A DNA stretch of 64,000 nt from Boseongicola sp. H5 (GCA_020622165.1 JACNMN010000001.1:372001-436000); one strand, 5' to 3'; shown: positions 1 through 8,291, numbered from the stretch's first letter. Notes: generated by a model from the letters alone, not told the origin. Numbers and translations are program-made.

Positions 1-179
1 AGGGCACGATCAACCCGGCCGCCGATGCCAACTGGTCCTTCGCGCCGATGCCCGGAACGACGGCTCTGTTCGACACCGGCCCCGCGGCCAGCGCCTATGC
101 GGACACCGTGCCGGGCGTGACGATCGAACCCGCGGGAGAGGGGCCTGACGGGTTCGCGCGCTACCGCATCTCGCTCTGA
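1..179 (+). CDS. C-terminal end of a CDS cut by the window start (unknown)
   Basis: An open frame enters from the left edge and ends at a TGA at 177-179, giving about 58 residues. The piece has no catalytic motif, membrane segment or repeat that I recognise; it is Gly/Ala/Pro-rich and ends in a short hydrophobic tail (RYRISL). The codon pattern (GC-rich third positions) fits a real coding end. It converges on the minus-strand MarR gene that ends at 214. The function cannot be judged from this fragment. Confidence 0.45.
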   Translation, partial: GTINPAADANWSFAPMPGTTALFDTGPAASAYADTVPGVTIEPAGEGPDGFARYRISL

Positions 180-213
180 GCGCCATGGGCCGGACGGTTC
201 TGGCCGCCCTGCC

Positions 214-660
214 CTATCCCGTCCCCCGATGGGCGGCGATGGCCTTGCGCGTCAGCGTCACCAGCGCCACGCGTTCCTCGTCGGACAAGCCGGTCAGGAT
301 CTCGGCATTGACGGCACTCGCCGCTTCGGTCGCGGGGCCATGCAGCGCCCGCGCCTTTTCGGTCAGCCAGATCCGTTGCACCCGCGCATCCGCCTGGTCC
401 TTCCTGCGGATGATCAACCCGTCGCGTTCCATCCGGTTGAGCGTGTTGGCCATGGTCGCCTGTTCGATATCCAGACGCGCGATCAGATCCTTCTGGGTCA
501 GCCCGTCGGTTTCCCACAACTCCAGCAGCGCGGGGAAGTTGCCCGGGCTCAGGCCAAGCGGCCCGATCCGTGCCGTCAGGCCGCGTGCGAAAAGCCGCGC
601 CAGGTGATTGGTCAGGTATCCGGCCGACTGGGTTTTTCTGAACCGCATGCCGGCATACAT
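214..660 (-). CDS. MarR family transcriptional regulator
   Basis: A 148-residue winged-helix protein of normal MarR length. The N-terminal helix (residues 10-35) should dimerise. Residues 40-95 hold the DNA-binding part: LTQKDLIARLDIEQATMANT looks like the helix-turn-helix, followed by the wing IRRKDQADARVQ, which carries the conserved D-x-R. The C-terminal helices 115-145 complete the dimer interface. The ATG at 660 is chosen; an in-frame ATG four codons later is possible. It is transcribed away from the membrane-protein gene at 727, and two matching inverted repeats lie between them, so it probably represses itself and that neighbour. The ligand is unknown; the family senses phenolics, drugs or oxidants. 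Confidence 0.85.
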   Translation of the reverse strand: MYAGMRFRKTQSAGYLTNHLARLFARGLTARIGPLGLSPGNFPALLELWETDGLTQKDLIARLDIEQATMANTLNRMERDGLIIRRKDQADARVQRIWLTEKARALHGPATEAASAVNAEILTGLSDEERVALVTLTRKAIAAHRGTG

Positions 661-666
661 GCACTT

Positions 667-703
667 GCATAGCACGCTATGCAATATTATATAGCTTGCT
701 ATA
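667..703. promoter_or_regulatory. Two tandem MarR-type operators in the divergent promoter region
   Basis: Site 1 at 667-682 is GCATAGC-AC-GCTATGC, a perfect 7-bp inverted repeat with a 2-bp spacer. Site 2 at 690-703 is TATAGC-TT-GCTATA, 6-bp arms with the same spacer. The shared core is ATAGC-N2-GCTAT. The centres are 22 bp apart, about two helical turns, so two dimers would sit on the same DNA face. Site 1 lies only 7 bp upstream of the chosen marR start at 660, and the pair lies between the two divergent starts, as expected for autorepression plus control of the neighbour. Confidence 0.75.
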
Positions 704-726
704 CAAATGATCGATGGAGACCTCCC

Positions 727-1179
727 ATGACCAAAATCCTGCATCCCCTCGCCGGGATCACGGCGTTTCTGATCATCCTCGGTTTCTGGGTCTCGACACT
801 GGCTGTCGAACTCTTCGGGCCGCAAAGCGCCATCGTCGCGGTAAAGACCACGATCCCCTGGCTGTTTGTGATCCTGATCCCGGCGCTGGCGACCGTCGGG
901 GCCACCGGCTTCATCCGGACCAAGGGGCGTGGCGGGCGCGTGATCGATGCCAAGAAGCGCCGCATGCCCTTCATCGCGGCCAACGGGCTGCTGGTTCTGG
1001 TGCCGGCGGCGCTGTTTCTGGCCTCCCGCGCCAGTGCGGGGATTTTCGACACGGGCTTCTATGTCGTTCAGGGCGTGGAACTGCTGGCCGGTGCGGTCAA
1101 CCTCACGCTTCTGGGGCTCAGCATGCGCGACGGCTTCCGGCTGACCGGGCGGTTCCGGCGCCGCCGGACGGTGCGTTAG
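727..1179 (+). CDS. Small integral membrane protein, probable MarR target
   Basis: 150 residues with about four hydrophobic segments (roughly 7-28, 40-60, 80-100 and 110-130), so an inner-membrane protein, with a basic Arg-rich C-terminus. The ATG at 727 follows a GGAGA about 8 bases upstream. I do not recognise a family with a known activity. The only functional clue is context: it is divergent from the MarR regulator and its leader contains the two operators at 667-703, so it is probably induced by whatever inactivates that regulator. A role in efflux or membrane stress would be a guess. Confidence 0.75.
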   Translation: MTKILHPLAGITAFLIILGFWVSTLAVELFGPQSAIVAVKTTIPWLFVILIPALATVGATGFIRTKGRGGRVIDAKKRRMPFIAANGLLVLVPAALFLASRASAGIFDTGFYVVQGVELLAGAVNLTLLGLSMRDGFRLTGRFRRRRTVR

Positions 1180-1267
1180 CCCCCGAATTGACCCTTTTAC
1201 ACCGTCGTTCCCGGGCGTATGGAAGGGCGCGGCCGATTTGGCCGTGCCCAACCATTCGAAAGCCCGC

Positions 1268-2140
1268 ATGACCCGTATCATTTCCAGTTTCGCCGAAATC
1301 TCCGCCCGCTACGATGCGCTGTTTTGCGATCTCTGGGGCTGCGTCCATGACGGGCTGCAGGCCTTCCCCGACGCGGTCGCCGCGTTGCAGGCCTATCGCG
1401 CCCAGGGCGGCACCGTGGTGCTGCTGACCAACGCGCCCAGACCGCGGGCGGGCGTGGAAGCGCAGATCGAAAAGCTCGGCGTCCCCCGCGACGCCTGGGA
1501 TGTGATCGCAACCTCCGGGGACAGTGCCCGCGCGGCGATGCTGCGCGGTGTTGTCGGTCGGCAGGTCTATTTCATCGGCGAAGACCGGGATCAGACGTTT
1601 TTTACCCCCATGGAACTGGTCGAGGATGCGGTCGAGATCACGCAGGTGCCGCTTCGCGAGGCCGAAGGGATCGTCTGCACGGGGCCGTTCGACCCGATGG
1701 TCGATCCGGCCGTCTATCGCTCCGATTTCCTCTATGCCAAGACAAAGGGACTGAAGCTGCTCTGCGCCAATCCCGATATCGTCGTGGACAGGGGCGACAC
1801 GCGCGAATGGTGTGCCGGCGCTCTGGCGAAGCTCTATTCCGAGATGGGGGGCGAGAGCCTTTACTTCGGCAAACCGCATCCCCCGATCTACGATCTGGCG
1901 CGGCGGCGCCTGCAACAGATCGGCAAGCTTGCAGGGGATGAGCGTATCCTCGCCGTGGGCGACGGCATCAGCACCGACATCCAGGGCGGGATGGGCGAAA
2001 ACATCGACACGCTTTTCATCACCGGCGGGCTGGCCCGGGCCGAAACCGGCACCGACACGCAGCCGGATCCCGACAAACTGGCGCAATTCCTGGCCCAGGC
2101 GCAGATCGGTCCCAGCTATGCGATCGGCTTCCTGAGATAA
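1268..2140 (+). CDS. HAD-superfamily hydrolase, subfamily IIA (TIGR01459-like)
   Basis: About 290 residues with the NagD-like HAD-IIA layout. Motif I near residue 20 reads CDLWGCVHDG; the nucleophile Asp is present, but the second Asp of the usual DxD is replaced by Trp. Motif II is the LLTNAP stretch, motif III the Lys of FGKPHPP (about 210) and motif IV VGDGISTDIQGG (about 240). A cap domain lies between II and III. I chose the ATG at 1268; a TTG ten codons upstream is also open. It is followed by a MaoC gene and ribF on the same strand. The substrate is unknown: the altered motif I may change the acid/base step, and nearby ribF hints at flavin metabolism, but this is inference. Confidence 0.8.
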   Translation: MTRIISSFAEISARYDALFCDLWGCVHDGLQAFPDAVAALQAYRAQGGTVVLLTNAPRPRAGVEAQIEKLGVPRDAWDVIATSGDSARAAMLRGVVGRQVYFIGEDRDQTFFTPMELVEDAVEITQVPLREAEGIVCTGPFDPMVDPAVYRSDFLYAKTKGLKLLCANPDIVVDRGDTREWCAGALAKLYSEMGGESLYFGKPHPPIYDLARRRLQQIGKLAGDERILAVGDGISTDIQGGMGENIDTLFITGGLARAETGTDTQPDPDKLAQFLAQAQIGPSYAIGFLR

Positions 2141-2194
2141 CACAAGCGCAACAAAGTTACAAAATATGTCCCACAAAGGGTCACATTGTTACTT

Positions 2195-2205
2195 CTGCGT
2201 TGCAG
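2195..2205. promoter_or_regulatory. Possible PhaR-type site upstream of the MaoC gene
   Basis: CTGC-GTT-GCAG is an inverted repeat 33 bases before the MaoC start. From memory, the PhaR regulator of polyhydroxyalkanoate genes in Paracoccus denitrificans binds CTGC-N3-4-GCAG. A MaoC-type hydratase can supply (R)-3-hydroxyacyl-CoA for polymer synthesis, so the site would make sense. An 8-bp conserved match occurs often by chance, so this is a weak call. Confidence 0.25.
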
Positions 2206-2237
2206 CATAGCTCGATCTGCGGTATGCCGCCATCACA

Positions 2238-2702
2238 ATGACCGATGGACCGGATGACATGCTCGACAATATGCCCCGCGGTACGATCTGCATCGAAGAT
2301 ATCGAGATCGGGATGACCCGCAGCCTGACGAAAATGGTAACGGATCGGGATATCGCGCTGTTTGCCGAGGTCTCCACCGATCACAACCCGGTGCATCTGG
2401 ACGACGACTATGCGCGGGACACGATTTTCGAAGGGCGCATTGCGCATGGCATGCTGACCGCCGGTCTCATTTCCGCAGTCATCGGAGAGCAACTGCCGGG
2501 CCATGGCACCGTGTATCTGGGGCAAAGCCTGAAATTCATGGCGCCGGTTCGCCCGGGCGACTTGGTTCGCGCCGAGGTCGAGGTGACGCAGATCGATTTC
2601 GCCAGGCGCCGGGTCACGATGGACACGCATTGCGCCGTGGATGGCCGGGTTGTGCTGAAGGGGGAGGCGGTCGTTCTGGCCCCATCCCGGAAATTCGACT
2701 GA
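2238..2702 (+). CDS. MaoC family dehydratase ((R)-specific enoyl-CoA hydratase-like)
   Basis: A 154-residue single hot-dog domain, the usual size of PhaJ-type hydratases. The catalytic signature is present near residues 45-60 (FAEVSTDHNPVHLD): Asp and His act on water in the family. A second conserved run GRIAHGMLTAGLI follows, and RPGDLVRAEVEV lies in the later strand. Expected reaction: hydration of trans-2-enoyl-CoA to (R)-3-hydroxyacyl-CoA, or a related step in acyl-CoA turnover. The ATG at 2238 is used; a second ATG at 2259 is possible. It lies between the HAD gene and ribF and is followed by a terminator-like hairpin. Confidence 0.85.
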   Translation: MTDGPDDMLDNMPRGTICIEDIEIGMTRSLTKMVTDRDIALFAEVSTDHNPVHLDDDYARDTIFEGRIAHGMLTAGLISAVIGEQLPGHGTVYLGQSLKFMAPVRPGDLVRAEVEVTQIDFARRRVTMDTHCAVDGRVVLKGEAVVLAPSRKFD

Positions 2703-2704
2703 AA

Positions 2705-2748
2705 ACAGATTGCGGAAAACTCCGGATCTGCCGGTTTTTCCAATCTGT
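2705..2748 (+). terminator. Intrinsic terminator-like hairpin after the MaoC gene
   Basis: Two bases after the MaoC stop. Outer arms ACAGATTG (2705-2712) and CAATCTGT (2741-2748) pair. Inside, an A-tract faces a T-tract and a CCGG/CCGG stem (2722-2725 with 2731-2734) is followed directly by five Ts (2735-2739). The inner stem plus U-run is a short but regular terminator. The overall plan resembles the hairpin after metF at 35405-35448. Confidence 0.55.
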
Positions 2749-2802
2749 CATCTGCTCAGACCCCATCTTGCCCTTCCCGCGCCGCAGGGCTAATCCCCCC
2801 TT

Positions 2803-3729
2803 ATGCGGACGGTGCGCGATTATCAGTATGTCTCAGCCGATGACCGGGGCGCCTCCGTCGCGATCGGTAATTTCGATGGTGTGCATCTGGGTCATCAATA
2901 CGTGATCGATCTGGCGCGGGGCCACGACGCCCCGCTCGGCGTTCTGACCTTCGAGCCGCATCCGCGGGAATTCTTCGCCCCCGACGCCCCGCCCTTTCGG
3001 CTGATGAACGCGGAGGCCCGCGAGAACCGCTTGCAGAAGCTGGGGGTGGATCTGCTCTATGAGCTGTCCTTCAACCGCGCGCTTGCGACCCTAGAGGCGG
3101 AAACCTTCGCGCGCGAGGTGCTGGCGGAGGGGTTGGGCCTGTCCCACGTGGTTGTTGGCGCGGATTTCTGTTTCGGCAAGGGCCGCGCCGGAAATGCCCG
3201 GGCATTGCAGGAGTTCGGCGCGCGCTACGGGTTTGACGTGACCATCGCGGAGATCATGCAAGGGGAACTTGGCGCCGTCTCCTCGACGAATATCCGCAAC
3301 GCGCTCACCGATGGGCGCCCGCGCGATGCCGCCGCGATGCTGGGTCACTGGCACCGGATCGAGGGCCCCGTGCTCCACGGCGAAAAACGCGGCCGTGAAC
3401 TGGGATATCCCACGGCGAACATGTCGCTCGCCGGCCTGCATGTGCCGAAACTGGGCGTTTACGCGGTTCTGATCGACGTGCTGGATGGCGCGTATCGGGG
3501 CACCTATCACGGGGTCGCCTCGCTTGGTGTGCGCCCCATGTTTGGCGGAGAGACACCCAATCTTGAAAGCCATCTCTTTGATTTCAAGGGAGATCTCTAT
3601 GGGGCGGATCTGTCCGTGGGCCTTATCGACTTTCTGCGCCCTGAGGAAAACTTCGACGGGATCGACACCCTGATCACACAGATGGATGCCGACAGCGCCC
3701 GCGCGCGCGGCATTCTGGCCGCCCTGTGA
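2803..3729 (+). CDS. ribF: Bifunctional riboflavin kinase / FAD synthetase RibF
   Basis: 308 residues, normal for RibF. It makes FMN from riboflavin and ATP, then FAD from FMN and ATP, in the cytoplasm. The N-terminal FAD synthetase (nucleotidyltransferase) half opens with AIGNFDGVHLGHQ (residues 22-34) and has SSTNIR near 163, the family's ISSTxIR-type motif. The C-terminal kinase half starts near 180 and carries GRELGYPTANM, the ATP/flavin-binding PTAN motif. The ATG at 2803 gives the standard N-terminus. The stop overlaps the next gene's GTG by 4 bp, so the two are translationally coupled. Confidence 0.95.
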   Translation: MRTVRDYQYVSADDRGASVAIGNFDGVHLGHQYVIDLARGHDAPLGVLTFEPHPREFFAPDAPPFRLMNAEARENRLQKLGVDLLYELSFNRALATLEAETFAREVLAEGLGLSHVVVGADFCFGKGRAGNARALQEFGARYGFDVTIAEIMQGELGAVSSTNIRNALTDGRPRDAAAMLGHWHRIEGPVLHGEKRGRELGYPTANMSLAGLHVPKLGVYAVLIDVLDGAYRGTYHGVASLGVRPMFGGETPNLESHLFDFKGDLYGADLSVGLIDFLRPEENFDGIDTLITQMDADSARARGILAAL

Positions 3730-4172
3730 GACAGCGGTTCTGGGACCGTGTGCCGATGCACAAGATGACCCCCGAGGAGTGGGAGGCCCTGTGCGATGGT
3801 TGCGGCAAGTGCTGCCTGAACAAGCTGGAAGACGAAGACACGGGCGAGGTTGCCCTGACCCGCGTCGCCTGCCGGTTGCTGGACGATCAAAGCTGTCGCT
3901 GCGGCCAGTACGAGATCCGCAAGACGCTGGTCCCGGACTGTATCCGCCTGACACCGCAGACGATGGGGGATGTGGCCTATTTCATGCCGGAAACCTGCGC
4001 CTATCGGCTGCTTCATGAAGGCAAGCCGCTTTACTGGTGGCACCATCTGATCTCGGGCGATCCCGAAACGGTGCATGAGGCGGGCATTTCGATACGCGGC
4101 ATCACGGTGCCGGAGTTCGAGGTGCCGGAAGAAGACTGGGAAGACTATATCATCGAGGAGCCGGGCAGATGA
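3726..4172 (+). CDS. YcgN-like cysteine cluster protein (UPF0260)
   Basis: 148 residues. Near the start is a CxxCxxCC cluster (CDGCGKCC, residues 22-29), followed by more cysteines in DDQSCRCGQY and VPDCIRL and one in ETCAYRL. This spacing is that of the YkgJ/YcgN zinc- or iron-binding cluster proteins; the biochemical role of the family is unknown. It starts with GTG overlapping the ribF stop, and its own stop overlaps the next ATG (ATGA), so ribF, this gene and ltaE look like one coupled unit. The overlap fixes the start. Confidence 0.85.
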   Translation: MRQRFWDRVPMHKMTPEEWEALCDGCGKCCLNKLEDEDTGEVALTRVACRLLDDQSCRCGQYEIRKTLVPDCIRLTPQTMGDVAYFMPETCAYRLLHEGKPLYWWHHLISGDPETVHEAGISIRGITVPEFEVPEEDWEDYIIEEPGR

Positions 4173-5224
4173 ACTTCGCCTCGGACAATGCAGGGCCCGC
4201 AGCGCCCGAGATCATGGCAGCCGTGATCGCGGCGAATGAGGGATCGGCCATGCCTTATGGCAATGACCCGGTCCGGGACGGCGCGATTCAGAAGATCCGC
4301 GATTTGTTCGAGGCGCCCGAGGCCTCGGTGCATCTGGTCGCAACGGGCACCGCGGCCAACGCGTTGGCCCTGTCGGTCCTGGCCCGCCCTTGGGAGGCGA
4401 TTTTCTGTCATCGCGCCGCCCATATCGAGGCGGATGAATGCGGCGCGCCGGAATTCTACACCGGCGGCGCGAAGCTGGCGCTGGTGGAAGGCGTCGGCGC
4501 CAAGATGACGCCCGAGGCGCTGCGAAAGGCGATCCACGCCAAGGGTGGCGGCGACGTGCATTCCGTACAGCGCGGGCCGGTCTCCATCACCCAGATCACC
4601 GAGGAGGGCGCGGTCTACGCCCTGCCGGAGATCGAGGCCCTGAGCGACGTGGCCCGCGAATTCGGTCTGCCGCTCCATCTGGACGGTGCGCGGTTTGCCA
4701 ATGCCTGCGCCACACTTGGCTGCACACCAGCAGAGATGACGTGGAAGGCGGGCGTGGATGCGGTGAGCTTCGGGGGCACGAAAAACGGCTGCCTCGGTGT
4801 GGAAGCGGTCGTGATCTTCGATCAGTCGAGTGCGTGGGAGCTGGAATTGCGCCGCAAACGCGGCGGGCATCTGTTTTCCAAGCACCGGTACCTGTCGGCC
4901 CAGATGGAAGCCTACATCACCGACGGCTTGTGGCTTCGGCTGGCCCAAAGCGCCAATGCCCGCTGCGCCGAACTGGCGGAAGGTTTGCGCGGACTGCCGG
5001 GCGCGTCCTTCATGGAAGAGCCCCGGGGCAATCTCGTCTTCGTCCATCTGCCGCGCGCGGCCCATGCCCGCGCCATGGCGGCGGGGGCGAAATACTATCT
5101 GTTCGGCGAGGATCAGGCGCTTGACGGCGATCCCGAGACGCCGATCCTGTGCCGGCTGGTTTGTGACTGGTCCTGCACCTCCGAAAAGGTCCAGTCGCTT
5201 CTGGCGCTGTTCCGCGGTGTCTAG
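4169..5224 (+). CDS. ltaE: Low-specificity L-threonine aldolase
   Basis: 351 residues, a fold-type I PLP enzyme. It cleaves L-threonine or L-allo-threonine to glycine and acetaldehyde. Features seen: the N-terminal FASDN start typical of the family, the substrate/PLP contacts in LHLDGARFANA (Asp for the pyridine nitrogen), and the PLP lysine in SFGGTKNGCLG near residue 200. The first ATG overlaps the preceding stop by 4 bp. It ends converging on the alpha/beta hydrolase gene with a 4-bp overlap of the two 3' ends. Confidence 0.9.
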   Translation: MNFASDNAGPAAPEIMAAVIAANEGSAMPYGNDPVRDGAIQKIRDLFEAPEASVHLVATGTAANALALSVLARPWEAIFCHRAAHIEADECGAPEFYTGGAKLALVEGVGAKMTPEALRKAIHAKGGGDVHSVQRGPVSITQITEEGAVYALPEIEALSDVAREFGLPLHLDGARFANACATLGCTPAEMTWKAGVDAVSFGGTKNGCLGVEAVVIFDQSSAWELELRRKRGGHLFSKHRYLSAQMEAYITDGLWLRLAQSANARCAELAEGLRGLPGASFMEEPRGNLVFVHLPRAAHARAMAAGAKYYLFGEDQALDGDPETPILCRLVCDWSCTSEKVQSLLALFRGV

Positions 5225-6000
5225 CCGCGCCTGATATGCGCCGCGATTTCAGCGGCAACCGGGCCGGGATGGGTGATCGGCAGCATATGACCTGCGCGTG
5301 CGATCCGGGCCCTGTAACTCCGGGCAATGCTCGCGGCCAGACGGTCCAGAATATCCTCCACCACCGGCGGGGAGGCATCGCCGGACATCAGCAGGACGGG
5401 CGCGGTCACCTGCCCCAGACGCGGCAACAGCCCGGCGCTGTCATGATGCAGCGCGCGGTGACTGGCCGCGATCAGCGGCATGCGCGCGGACATATAGGCT
5501 TGCTGCGCCTGGGGCAGATCGTCATAGGCGGTGCCGCCGCCCCAATCCTTCAGAAACACTCTCGCCGCTGCGACCAGATCCGCATCCGACCCAGGCAGAT
5601 CCTCCTCCCCTTGATCGGCGGACGTCGCCCTTGCGGCGTCTTGCGCATCTTGCGCCACGGCCGCGAACAGCACCGGTTCGATCAGCGTCAGGGTCCGCAC
5701 GCGCGCGGGATGCCGTTCTGCCAGACGCAGCGCGATCGTCGCGCCGAAGCTGTGGCCGATCATATGGCAGGGCGCATCCGGCAGAAGCCCCTCGACCTGC
5801 GCGGTCGTCTGGTCGTGGAGATCCTGGCTCCGGTCCCAATCCGGGGCCCGTCCGTGGCCGATCAGATCCGGCGCGGTCATCGTCATCCGATCGGAAAGAG
5901 CCCTGGCCACGCCATCCCATGCGCCGGAATGCGCCAGCGAGCAATGCAGCAGCAGGGCCGGCTCCGGCCCCTGCCCCCATGTCCGGACGTCTCCGCTCAA
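5221..6000 (-). CDS. Alpha/beta-fold hydrolase
   Basis: 259 residues. The fold is recognised by the oxyanion-hole run [13 protein letters not shown] near residues 16-28, the nucleophile elbow GHSFG near 83 (Ser nucleophile), and the C-terminal catalytic His in RAGHMLP near 240. The acid is probably the Asp of [10 protein letters not shown]. The best start is a TTG at 6000 that overlaps the TGA of the upstream isomerase gene by 4 bp; no other in-frame ATG occurs before the oxyanion loop, so coupling explains the weak start codon. The substrate is unknown; pairing with the next gene suggests breakdown of an aromatic or other carbon source, as inference. Confidence 0.8.
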   Translation of the reverse strand: MSGDVRTWGQGPEPALLLHCSLAHSGAWDGVARALSDRMTMTAPDLIGHGRAPDWDRSQDLHDQTTAQVEGLLPDAPCHMIGHSFGATIALRLAERHPARVRTLTLIEPVLFAAVAQDAQDAARATSADQGEEDLPGSDADLVAAARVFLKDWGGGTAYDDLPQAQQAYMSARMPLIAASHRALHHDSAGLLPRLGQVTAPVLLMSGDASPPVVEDILDRLAASIARSYRARIARAGHMLPITHPGPVAAEIAAHIRRG

Positions 6001-6596
6001 AGCTTGCCGGCGAGATACAGATCCAGGTCTTCCAGCCTGTCCTGTCCCCAGAAATGCGCGGTTCCGTCGACCACGAAGAACGGGGCGCCGAACACGTTGT
6101 CGGCGACGGCGTCCTCCAGATTGCGGGCATATTCCTCGGCGCCCTGCAACATGCCGCTGTCGGCCAGCGCCGGATCGAACCCCGCCGCCGACAGGGCCGC
6201 GCGGATCACGTCATCCTCGGCGATGTTCTTTTCCCCCGCCCAGACCGCTGCGGTCAGTTCGGCCAGAAGCTTGCCCAGATCGCCGCCGCCGGCCTTTTGC
6301 GCGGCAATGAGCGCATAGGAGGACGGCGCGGGGTTGGTGGGCCAGAACGCCGGTTTCGGGTTCAGCGGGCGGCCCAGACGGCTGGCCCTCCGCACCATGT
6401 CCTGAAGGCGATAGGCCTGCCGGGAGGGGTGGCGATCCTTTGGCGGAAGCCCGCCTGTCCGGGCGAAAAGGGCCATGATATCCAGCGGCTTGTAGGTGAG
6501 CGTGGCGCCATGCCTGGCGGCGATCTCCTCCACTGTGCCGGAGGACAGATAGGTGAAAGGCGAGATTGTCGCGAAATAGAAGTCGATATGGGCCAT
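5997..6596 (-). CDS. 2-hydroxychromene-2-carboxylate isomerase-like (DsbA/GST-kappa fold)
   Basis: 199 residues, full length for the family. The N-terminus [17 protein letters not shown] is the thioredoxin-fold start with the Ser-Pro-F/Y-x-Y glutathione site seen in this isomerase family. The insert of helices follows, and [10 protein letters not shown] near 170 has the cis-Pro loop, with FWGQDRL next. Known members isomerise hydroxychromene carboxylate to a benzylidene pyruvate using glutathione in naphthalene breakdown, but many homologues lie outside such pathways, and here no other aromatic genes are near. It is coupled to the downstream hydrolase and divergent from prs. Confidence 0.85.
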   Translation of the reverse strand: MAHIDFYFATISPFTYLSSGTVEEIAARHGATLTYKPLDIMALFARTGGLPPKDRHPSRQAYRLQDMVRRASRLGRPLNPKPAFWPTNPAPSSYALIAAQKAGGGDLGKLLAELTAAVWAGEKNIAEDDVIRAALSAAGFDPALADSGMLQGAEEYARNLEDAVADNVFGAPFFVVDGTAHFWGQDRLEDLDLYLAGKL

Positions 6597-6698
6597 CGCT
6601 GCCTCCGGTTTTGGCTTTGCGCGGAGGGTAGCCGGATGCTAGGGGGTGTCAACGCATCAAAGGGCGGGAAAACTGCCCGAAACAAGGGACATCTGCCA

Positions 6699-7727
6699 AT
6701 GCCAGCCACCGACCCCAAACTCATTTCCGGCAATGCCAATCGCAAGCTGGCAGACGCCATTGCAAGGCGGATGTCGATGCATCGGGGAATGCAGGTGGGG
6801 CTGGTCGATGCCCGGGTCGAGCGGTTCAACGATCAGGAGATCTTCGTCGAGGTCTACGAGAATGTCCGCGGCGAGGACATGTTCATCATCCAGCCGACCT
6901 CCAAGCCCGCGAATGACAACCTGATGGAACTGTTGATCATGGCCGATGCGCTGCGCCGCTCCTCGGCGTCCCGCATCACGGCGGTCATCCCCTATTTCGG
7001 TTATGCCCGGCAGGACAGGCGGACCAAGGCGCGCACCCCGATCAGCGCGAAGCTGGTCTCGAACCTGATCGCCGAAGGCGGCATCGAGCGGGTTCTGACG
7101 ATGGATCTGCATGCCGCGCAGATCCAGGGCTTCTTCGACATTCCGGTGGACAATCTCTATGCCAGCCCGATCTTCGCGCTGGATATTCTGCACCAGTTTG
7201 GCGGCGACATGTCCGATGTGATGGTCGTATCCCCCGATGTGGGCGGCGTGGCGCGCGCCCGCGAACTGGCCCAACGGATCGGCGCCCCGCTGGCAATCGT
7301 GGACAAGCGCCGGGAAAAAGCCGGCGAAGTGGCCGAAATGACCGTGATCGGCGACGTGACGGAGAAGAAATGCGTGATCGTTGACGATATCTGCGACACC
7401 GCCGGTACGCTCTGCAAGGCCGCCGATGTTCTGTTGGGAGCGGGCGCAACCGAGGTTCACGCCTATACCACCCATGGTGTTCTGAGCGGGCCGGCCGTGG
7501 ACCGGATCACCAATTCCGTCCTGAAATCTCTGGTCATCACCGATACGATCGAGGCGACATCGGAGGTGGCCGCCTGCAAGAACATCCGCATCTGCCCGAC
7601 GGCCCCGATGTTCGCACAGGCGATCCTGAACATCTGGAATGGCACCAGCGTATCGTCCCTTTTCGATACGGACACGCTGATCCCGATCTACGAGGGGCTG
7701 TATCCGAACGGAATGTACGGGCGCTAG
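6699..7727 (+). CDS. prs: Ribose-phosphate pyrophosphokinase
   Basis: 342 residues. It converts ribose 5-phosphate and ATP to PRPP for purine, pyrimidine, His, Trp and NAD synthesis. Features seen: the N-terminal hexamer domain with [19 protein letters not shown] in the ATP-binding region, [11 protein letters not shown] (divalent-metal/ribose contacts), and the PRPP loop [12 protein letters not shown] near 233. The ATG at 6699 follows AAGGG about 9 bases upstream. The frame stays open far upstream but without a start that gives a sensible Prs N-terminus. It is monocistronic by context, with a hairpin after the stop. Confidence 0.95.
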   Translation: MPATDPKLISGNANRKLADAIARRMSMHRGMQVGLVDARVERFNDQEIFVEVYENVRGEDMFIIQPTSKPANDNLMELLIMADALRRSSASRITAVIPYFGYARQDRRTKARTPISAKLVSNLIAEGGIERVLTMDLHAAQIQGFFDIPVDNLYASPIFALDILHQFGGDMSDVMVVSPDVGGVARARELAQRIGAPLAIVDKRREKAGEVAEMTVIGDVTEKKCVIVDDICDTAGTLCKAADVLLGAGATEVHAYTTHGVLSGPAVDRITNSVLKSLVITDTIEATSEVAACKNIRICPTAPMFAQAILNIWNGTSVSSLFDTDTLIPIYEGLYPNGMYGR

Positions 7728-7740
7728 ACGGCGTCTTTTC

Positions 7741-7763
7741 CGGGCCTCGACAGAAGAGGCCCG
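7741..7763. terminator. Hairpin between convergent prs and lectin-domain gene
   Basis: CGGGCCTC (7741-7748) and GAGGCCCG (7756-7763) pair perfectly over 8 bp with a 7-base loop, flanked by TTTTC on the left and GGAAA on the right that can extend the stem with a small bulge. It lies 14 bases after the prs stop and 32 bases from the stop of the opposing gene, so it can serve both directions. There is no strong T-run. Confidence 0.55.
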
Positions 7764-7794
7764 CGGAAACAATTCAGTTTCAAAGCCTTATGGC

Positions 7795-8145
7795 CTAGTA
7801 GAGCGTCCACTCATCCTCGCCGACGATCTCGCCGATGGCCATCCAGTCGGTTCGGACGCGCGCGATACGGCTGTCGCCCCAGGTCCGAAAAACGATCTCG
7901 AACCCTTCAAGCGTGATGTTCTCGGCCTTCAGATCGGCGCGCTGGTTGGTCCTGCCGTCGGTATCCCACATGCTGAACGCCAGATGGACCGCCGGAAGGG
8001 CTCTGAACGCTTCGGAGAACTTCGCGGCGAAGCGCGCCTCCCGCGGGCCCTCGCCCGTCCACATCTGGCCACCATCCTCGAAATCCGAGAACAGCAGTCG
8101 GGAGCCTTGATCGACCCCGATCAGATGGTTTCTGAGCCGTTTCAT
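7795..8145 (-). CDS. H-type lectin domain protein
   Basis: 116 residues, apparently a single domain, no signal peptide. The centre reads ARFAAKFSEAFRALPAVHLA, then WDTDGRTNQR and a late aromatic FEIVFRTWGDS: the layout of the H-type lectin (discoidin/helix pomatia agglutinin) fold, whose bacterial members are little studied. Alternative GTG at 8163 is open, but AGGAAAG sits 8 bases before the ATG at 8145, so that start is preferred. It follows the atp operon on the same strand after its terminator. The ligand, if any, is unknown. Confidence 0.65.
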   Translation of the reverse strand: MKRLRNHLIGVDQGSRLLFSDFEDGGQMWTGEGPREARFAAKFSEAFRALPAVHLAFSMWDTDGRTNQRADLKAENITLEGFEIVFRTWGDSRIARVRTDWMAIGEIVGEDEWTLY

Positions 8146-8240
8146 CGCCTGTCTTTCCTGCACGCCATCGACAGCCTAGGCGACCATACCGATGGCATAA
8201 TGATTAAAAAAAGGAAAAATAGTGCAGATCCGGGTGTGAA

Positions 8241-8269
8241 GGCCCCGCCCGGACGGACCGGACGAGGCC
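8241..8269 (-). terminator. Intrinsic terminator of the atp operon
   Basis: Read on the minus strand, an 11-bp stem (two G-U pairs) with a 7-base loop begins 22 bases after the atpC stop. A T-rich tract (ATTTTTCCTTTTTTT) follows about 25-40 bases further on at roughly 8200-8222. The stem and late T-tract make this the likely end of atpHAGDC and separate it from the lectin gene. Confidence 0.6.
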
Positions 8270-8291
8270 AAGATGTTCGCCAACCCGTGGC

